Shown one piece after another: positions 57,583 to 64,000 of a stretch of 64,000 nt of DNA (position 1 is its first letter; every line of letters starts with the position of its first letter). This DNA is from Sphaeramia orbicularis (Eukaryota > Chordata > Actinopteri > Kurtiformes > Apogonidae): the NCBI RefSeq assembly GCF_902148855.1, contig NC_043962.1:35447004-35511003 (forward strand), given 5' to 3'. Position numbers and translations under genes: made by a program. The notes below the pieces were generated by a model, which saw only the letters and a program-made list of their open reading frames with translations, made no database searches and was not told where the DNA came from.

Positions 57583-57980
57583 TACCCCACCCGCCAAAGG
57601 GGAGGCAAGGGGTGTTGTATTTGGTTCGGTTTGTATGTCTGTTAACATTCTAGCAGCAAAACTATAGGTTGAATTCATACCAAATTGGGCTTATAGATTG
57701 CCAGTGACCCAGAATAGATGTGATTACATTTTGGGGAAAGTAGGTCAAAGTTCAAATTTTTTATCAATTTTTCAAGTCTTTTTTTTCTCCCATTTACTTA
57801 TAATGGGTGAAATTTCAAATGTCTATAAAAACATCAATTTACTTCAAACTTGGCACATATATAGAGGCAATTGATATGCTGACATCAGCACATGCATAGA
57901 CATGATGACATCACCTGGATCAGTGCCAAAACAAGTTACAATATGTGTGAGGGGTGGGGTTTGTTGTGCCTGGCACCACC
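57583..57980 (+). repeat. dispersed repeat, copy 2
   Basis: Same family and orientation as 52612-53060, without the GTTT expansion and with a better-kept centre. No TIR or target duplication is evident. Confidence 0.8.
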
Positions 57981-58842
57981 CGTACAGCAAAAGAAAAAGA
58001 CAGCATAGCTAATACTCCTTCAGCTGACTTCAGCAGTAACTTAAAACAGTGAGTTGTACACTATCCCAGCAGTAGAAGAAGTACAAATTACTTAAATTTT
58101 AGCACTGGGTCTATTTTATGGTCAATTGTGGCTAGAATTATCATAGGTTTAAGAAATCAAGCCAAATAAATACATTTGTGACCACATTGTCAGATACTTT
58201 TGCTGCAATTTTAATATATTAAGGAATATATGGCCTCTTTCTAATGCTATGTGTTTTGTGGGAGTCAGAGACAAAATGAAAGTGCTTTTAAGGCCAGTAT
58301 GTAATGAATAATGCCTCTGGTCAAAGAGGTGAAAGGAAATATCTTAGTGCGTCATCCAACAGTAGAACACAGTTAATAATACAACTGTTAAACATCTGTC
58401 ATTGGAGTTAAAACTAAAACAAAATCCTTCCAACGCTGAAGTGTTTAAGTTTCATTATAAAAAATGAGGGGCTGTGTTGATGACCTGAACGGAAAAGAAG
58501 TTAGAAGCAAAGTCTGAGCCGCAGTGGCAGTTTGCAGACGTAACGCGGTGGGAAAATCCTACAATACTCAAATAGTGGGTTTGACGTTGAAACACAATCT
58601 TTTTAACAATATGTTATATGAACAGTATTTCACAAGAAGATTTGTGGTTTGTAATAATAATGGGGCAAAAAAGAAAACAATCTGTGCCCTCTGCTCTGCT
58701 CTGGTTTGTTCCATAAGCAGATTTAGTAAAACTTCTTGAGTCAGGAAGATAACATCAGTTAAAGACAGCAGCTGCTCCTTTTTTATGATTTCAATAATAA
58801 AAATGAAGAGAACAGATTTGGTTTAAAAGATACAATCCATGA

Positions 58843-61800
58843 TTTATTACAGAAAAGTGATATCCAAATTGCTTTATATTACATTATTTTTATACATTTC
58901 AGTATGTTTTTACATGTAAACAGGAACGAAGTAAACAATGTTATTGATACACTTCATGTCACAACCATCCTATTGTACAGTTAATCTATGGTCTAAAGTC
59001 ACTGTGCTTCCACATCAAGTACATCACTTGCTCAAGCACAATCCTATTAGGAGACATAGCATTGACCAGAAAGCTTAATCCCTCCTACACTGCTGTGCTT
59101 TCAGACATGTGCAAGGTCATGCCATTATTACTTATTATACAATTCCCATATTGTACTATTGCCAACAGTAGAAGGCATGAGAAACACCTTTCCACCGCTG
59201 TGCAGCATTTGTATTTGTGAGAAGGTGAACTGATGTTCTCTAAGAGAAGTGATAACAGGGAGTAATCCACCTGGAAATAATGAGGAGCACTTCAAACATC
59301 CAAGGTCACATATTCATTCATAACATTACCTCTATTCCATCAACACTTCAACGGTTAGGGGTTAAACGTAACTCAGCTATTCCCAGTTGCTCAGTCTGAA
59401 CACATTGTTTCATCGGGATCCCTGTGATTTTCAGCCCAGAACAAGTTTTATTCATCAGTCTGGTCTACTATTTCTGGCTATCATTTAGAAAATACTTTAA
59501 CAGTAAAAAAAAAATTCTGCCACATCAACAAACATATGACTTGTCTGGACTTAAACACTGAAAAAAGGGAGGTGATATGTTGAGACGCTGTTGACAACTT
59601 TACAGAAGTTAGCTCTGCACAAAGCAGTCATGCATACTCTACAGTACAAATGTACCAGTACATTTATGTCAGCATCAGTTCAAAATAAACATAGCACTCA
59701 AGGATAACAACATGCATAGATTCTCAATGTTCACATAGCAGGGAAGATATTTTTAAAACCTGGACTAAGCTCCTAAGTCATGGAGTAATATTTTAATCTC
59801 TAGTTTGGGAATGAAAGGAGACAAAATGGCTTGAAAATGATCATGTGCTATTGCATCAAACAGTACAACAACCTGCATTTTACCTTAAATGCCTCCATAA
59901 TGAGTGAATTGTACGATTGTATGATTCAGTGACTTCTCATCTATAATATTCTTACTGTGATTATGCAAAAAAAAAAAAGAAAAAAAAAAAATTAGTCATG
60001 CTCTTAGTAGTGAGTGTGCATTATAGTCATGCAAATGCACTGCAGTGCAAAAATATATATCTAAAAAAGCAGGATACTTTTGATTGCATCTTAGAAAATA
60101 TGATAAAAAGTTGATCATCTGCAAACATTCAGAGGACACCTGAGAAATGTGGACGTTACATTGTCTTTCTGAGGGTGAAAACAAGTGAAGCCAGCACAAA
60201 GTAAAAAAGATAAAAATGTTACATACATCATAAAATGTATATACAGAGAAGAGCAAAATAAATTAGTGAAACAAATCTATTGTAGTGTGCTATTTGTGTA
60301 TCATGAGAACAAGTTTTTTCAGTGCTGGGCTATGCATTAAGGGAGTGATGTTTACCTTCACTTGTTAGATATGTTTAACTTTCACGTTTACTGAGCGCAA
60401 TGTGGTTAAATTTACCATCATAGGATCAACTTAACTTGTACTGAAATGCTTGAGATGAATCGAACAAGTACAAACCTCCTCATTAACACTATTCAGTCTA
60501 CAATCCATCTGTATGAATACAAGAGGAAGAAATGATGAGTAAAACTCAGCCTCAAAGACAGACGTATCGCTCATGCCGCCTGTTTTCCTGAGTTCTCATT
60601 GGACAAAAACATGCTGCTGCTCTAATCCACTTCATCAGAACCGAGCACAACAAAAGGCAATGTCAGATTTAATGACCTTATTCTCCATTTTTTTTAGTAT
60701 AAATGTCAAAATGCAACCGAAATGTGGTGTGACTGTTGAGTTTAATAAAGAACCGTGAGTATGTTCGTGTGCATTGGTGGATGGATGGAATTGAACATCC
60801 AAGCCACAGGTATGTCTAAGGGATCCAAGTTTAACCACGCTTCAGGGCTTCCAACAGCAAATGAAAAACAGGCTGCCAATGCAGAACGGAAGAGCAGATT
60901 TGCGGCTCCTGCATGCGACTGTATACATTGTTCATGATTGGAGTCACATTACAACGTAGTGTGTAGTGTCGGCGTATTTCCGAGCCATTAGCTGAGACCG
61001 GAGTAGGTGCTGTGGTGAGACTCACATCCAAAGCAAATCTTTACAGGAGAGTTCAAAGAGTTTACAGCGGATCATACAACCAAACGAGGAGAGAATATTT
61101 CTTGCACTTGAAAAAGCACGTGCAGCACAAACAGGCACACGTGATGTTGGTGGTACAATTGTGGTGTGCACAACTGTAGGCACAATCAAAATCGCACTAG
61201 TTAACATTTCCTCAATTCAATACAGTCAAGCTCAGCAGTAGCACAGACAGATTTACACACAGGTCACACTGAGTACAGACACTGTGAACCAGGCATCAAG
61301 ACATGGAATTTGTCTATCAAAAGTTACAAAACAATATTCCCATGCAATTTATATGACTTTATAGAGAATTCTTTGTCAAATGGACTGAATGGGTGTGAAT
61401 ATCCTCTACCATGAGTGCTGTTGTTTATAGTTTTTTTTCTTTGCAGTTTACAAAATGGCTGCAAACATTAATAATCAGCATGCTTCTAGGGCAATATTGA
61501 CATTGTCCATTGTATTTGGTAGCGACATCAACAGAATCACTAATGCAACACGGAACATTAAGTGCCACAGTAGCTCTGCCTGTTAAACAGTGACTCTTGA
61601 GAAAAAAAACAACAAAAAAACACAGCCATGCTGCAAGCGGCAGCGGACTGAAGAGTCAAAGCGAAGTGCTAGCTGCCACATAGAGTGCAGGATGGGTGCC
61701 AAAGGTGAACAGTGGTAATCTGCAGCCCTTGATCTGCATAGTAAACATTACAATTGCACAGGTTTTCCATGTGAAACCATGACACAGCACGGATCCAACA

Positions 61801-62083
61801 GGCAACCCACTGGATGAAGCCAGGTGAGGGATCTGGGCGGGGTAGGGAAAGGTCAAAGCAGGAAACCGAGAGCGGTGCCAACACTGAATGTGGAGCAGAT
61901 GGCGATGGCGTCAAGGTTAGAGCCAGACAGGTTTAGGGGAGGATCTGATGTGGGTGTCTTTGGTGTACAGAATCAGCCAAGTGAAGCTAGACTCTCAAAG
62001 CTAAGAAACATGAATAAGCAGGAGGTGTGGAGGTCGTGCCGAGGGTTATGCAGCGTGTGGTGGAGACGTGGAGATTTAGAAAG
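58843..62083 (-). other. possible long 3' UTR of the anoctamin gene
   Basis: About 3.2 kb after the ano3 stop is free of recognised repeats, and a minus-strand AATAAA lies at 58843-58848 (another near 59447). This suits a long 3' UTR, but intergenic DNA is equally possible. Confidence 0.35.
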
Positions 62084-64000
62084 CTAAGGCCACTCGTGGT
62101 GATAACGCCGTCCGTTCTTCTTTCTTTCTTTCTGCAGGTGCTCTAGTTCTGCTTCGTACATCATCTCTTGCATCAGGTACTTTTCCCTCCTCATTCGATC
62201 GCACAGATCCTTCGGCATGTCCGGGATGAGGTATGCAATGAACGACTTGATCCCAAACACCAGGTGCTGAGGGAGGCATGAATCATTCATGAGTTACCTT
62301 TCGCACAACTCACACTTTGCTTTGAGCATGCAATGATAATCTGAGCAGACAGAAATAAATCCACTGATGATTTTTGTACCCACAGTACAGCTCTGTTGTG
62401 TTTAAAGAATATAAAATAAGCAAGGCTCCAAGATCTACTGACAGCTAGTAGAGCCTAATTTAAACTAGGTGGGGCAGCTTTTAGCAATGAGAACAACCTA
62501 CCAGGAGATCATAGATGTTCTCCAAATGTAGACATCTTAAAATTCAAGTTAAAACATTTCTCTTTTCATCAGTCTGTGACTGAGCCGCCAAACTCACACT
62601 CTGTTCTAATGTCACTTTAATTCCTCTGCACTGTGATTCTGGACTACTGTACTCATACTCTACTACTGTTTTAATCACATTAAATATCCAGCTTTCCAAG
62701 ATTTAGGGGGACTTATGAAGACCCCCTTGCAGAAATGGCATAAAGTATTGCATAGTAATGTAAAGTTGAGTTGCCATGTTCCTGCAGTAAATTACTTCCT
62801 CTGTACATTATTCTATTTTATAGCAGTATTACTAGTGTACAGTGTTACAGGTGCATTTACATCAATTAATATTTTTGAGTGTGGACCACAATTTTATCCA
62901 CATAACTACAAAGTCCAGAGGAAACAAAACAAGTGGAGTATGGAGGTGGAGTATGTTGGGTGTATTCAATTGGTTGAAATCTGTACATTTATTACCTGAA
63001 TGTCACTAAATATTACACATTGACTCTAATAATATTTTAATGTATGATTATTATCGTTTTATTGGGATATTACTTATTGTTTATACACATTTTTATTTGC
63101 ATCCTTTTTTATATTATTTCATGTAAAGCACACTGTATTCTATTTATGTAGGAAATTTGCTGTATTAATAAAACAGCTTTGCTGTGTTACTATACTAGGG
63201 TTGAATAATCAGTCAAAACACTGTGTATTAAATAAGACATTGGCCAAGTGCAATATCTAGACTACAGTAGTTGCATCTTTAATAAAGGTAAAATGTAACA
63301 CAACATACTCTGATAAATGAAGCGTTGTGGTGTTATACAGATGAGTCACCATGAGTAATCATAGTCTACAGATATGACAGAACACTGTATGCTTGATTGA
63401 TTCAGTGCTTAGGAAAGATCATATCATCATTTTATGACATTTTTCAGCATAAAAATGATGGAATCAGTGGATACTAAATGTAAAAATTACCATACCTACT
63501 GAAATTGTGATTTGTATCACAGCCACAATATTTGTCAAAGTAATTGTGTTACTGTCTTCCAAATTGTTCTGCCCTGCATCATATCAGAATTTCTTTACTG
63601 TATAGTACAAATTGCTTTTGACATATTGGGAATTTGCTTTAGCTGCTGGTAAACACACAGGAATATGAATGTGAAGACCTGACAGACCTCGAAGACGATG
63701 ATGAAGGCCAGCCTGGCTGCTAAGACATGCCAGAACTGCAGGGTGAATTCATACGGCACTGTGCTCCAGGGCGTCGCTCTGTAGTCTCTATACCTGCAGT
63801 ATCTATGCTGGCTGTTGTTCCTATTCTCACCCATGTCAAACACAGACAGACTGCTGTTCATGTAGCCTTGCAAACACCTGAGGGAGAAAAGACACGATCA
63901 GAATAAAACACAAACTGCTGAGCCAAATACTCGTAATGCCTATGTATGAGATTCAGTTCTTACTCATCGCCATGGTGCGGCCCCTTATCTGCACAAGGGC
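62084..64000 (-). CDS. ano3: anoctamin, best match ANO3 (last three exons)
   Basis: Exons in gene order: 63964 to beyond the window edge, 63688-63877, and 62084-62266 with stop TAG (complement of 62084-62086). Phases join. The exons give [30 protein letters not shown], then [20 protein letters not shown], the last transmembrane helix region; then [40 protein letters not shown] and the end HHEWP. The EHLQ...HHEWP tail is typical of ANO3 and ANO4; the linkage with fibin (human FIBIN-ANO3, 11p14) favours ano3. Known role: TMEM16-family membrane protein with scramblase and ion-channel-modulating activity in neurons; ANO3 is linked to dystonia in humans. Upstream exons lie outside the window. Nothing is broken in the visible part. 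Confidence 0.88.
62460..62700 (+). repeat. possible LINE-derived tail fragment
   Basis: CATCTTAAAATTCAAGTTAA and following bases resemble the 3' UTR-like tail seen in many fish LINE copies. It lies in the last ano3 intron. Weak evidence. Confidence 0.25.

Overview
The window is animal nuclear DNA from a ray-finned fish, most likely a percomorph-type teleost. Genes have many short GT-AG exons, introns are compact, and the spaces between genes are full of fish-style DNA-transposon relics (Tc1/mariner, hAT, TTAA-site foldback elements) and tetranucleotide microsatellites. There are no operons, CRISPR arrays or bacterial genes. Eight host genes can be read, and every exon junction used here keeps frame.

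Layout. Positions 47-2731 (+) hold the 3' part of a gliomedin-like olfactomedin gene (gldn). 5902-15470 (+) is complete clpx, the mitochondrial AAA+ unfoldase. 17621-23026 (+) is ubap1l, an ESCRT-I UBAP1-like gene. 23582-31566 (-) is complete prc1, the anaphase-spindle microtubule bundler, tail to tail with ubap1l. 33571-36423 (-) is complete spi1 (PU.1, ETS factor). 38015-39713 (+) is a four-exon tmem178b-like gene. 45394-46041 (-) is the single-exon fibin gene. 62084-64000 (-) holds the last three exons of an anoctamin, best matched to ano3. About 40.3-45.3 kb and 46.1-58.8 kb show no convincing gene and are mostly repeats and unassigned sequence.

The genes do not form one pathway. Their order is informative instead: gldn, clpx, ubap1l and prc1 lie on human 15q, while spi1, fibin and ano3 lie on human 11p. 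The window therefore spans an ancestral linkage group that is split in mammals.

Repeats deserve attention. They include a 638-bp near-perfect palindrome in a clpx intron, a Tc1-like transposon in a prc1 intron whose left end is an inverted copy of its right end, a TTAA-flanked element family with three copies, one of them cut by a solo LTR with an intact 5-bp target duplication, and a roughly 650-bp near-identical block shared by the gldn intron and a site 47 kb away. I found no convincing new biological system. The best leads are structural (palindromes, nested insertions, convergent 3' ends) and the cell-cycle-type promoter of prc1. All calls come from reading the sequence and from remembered protein families; no search was run.
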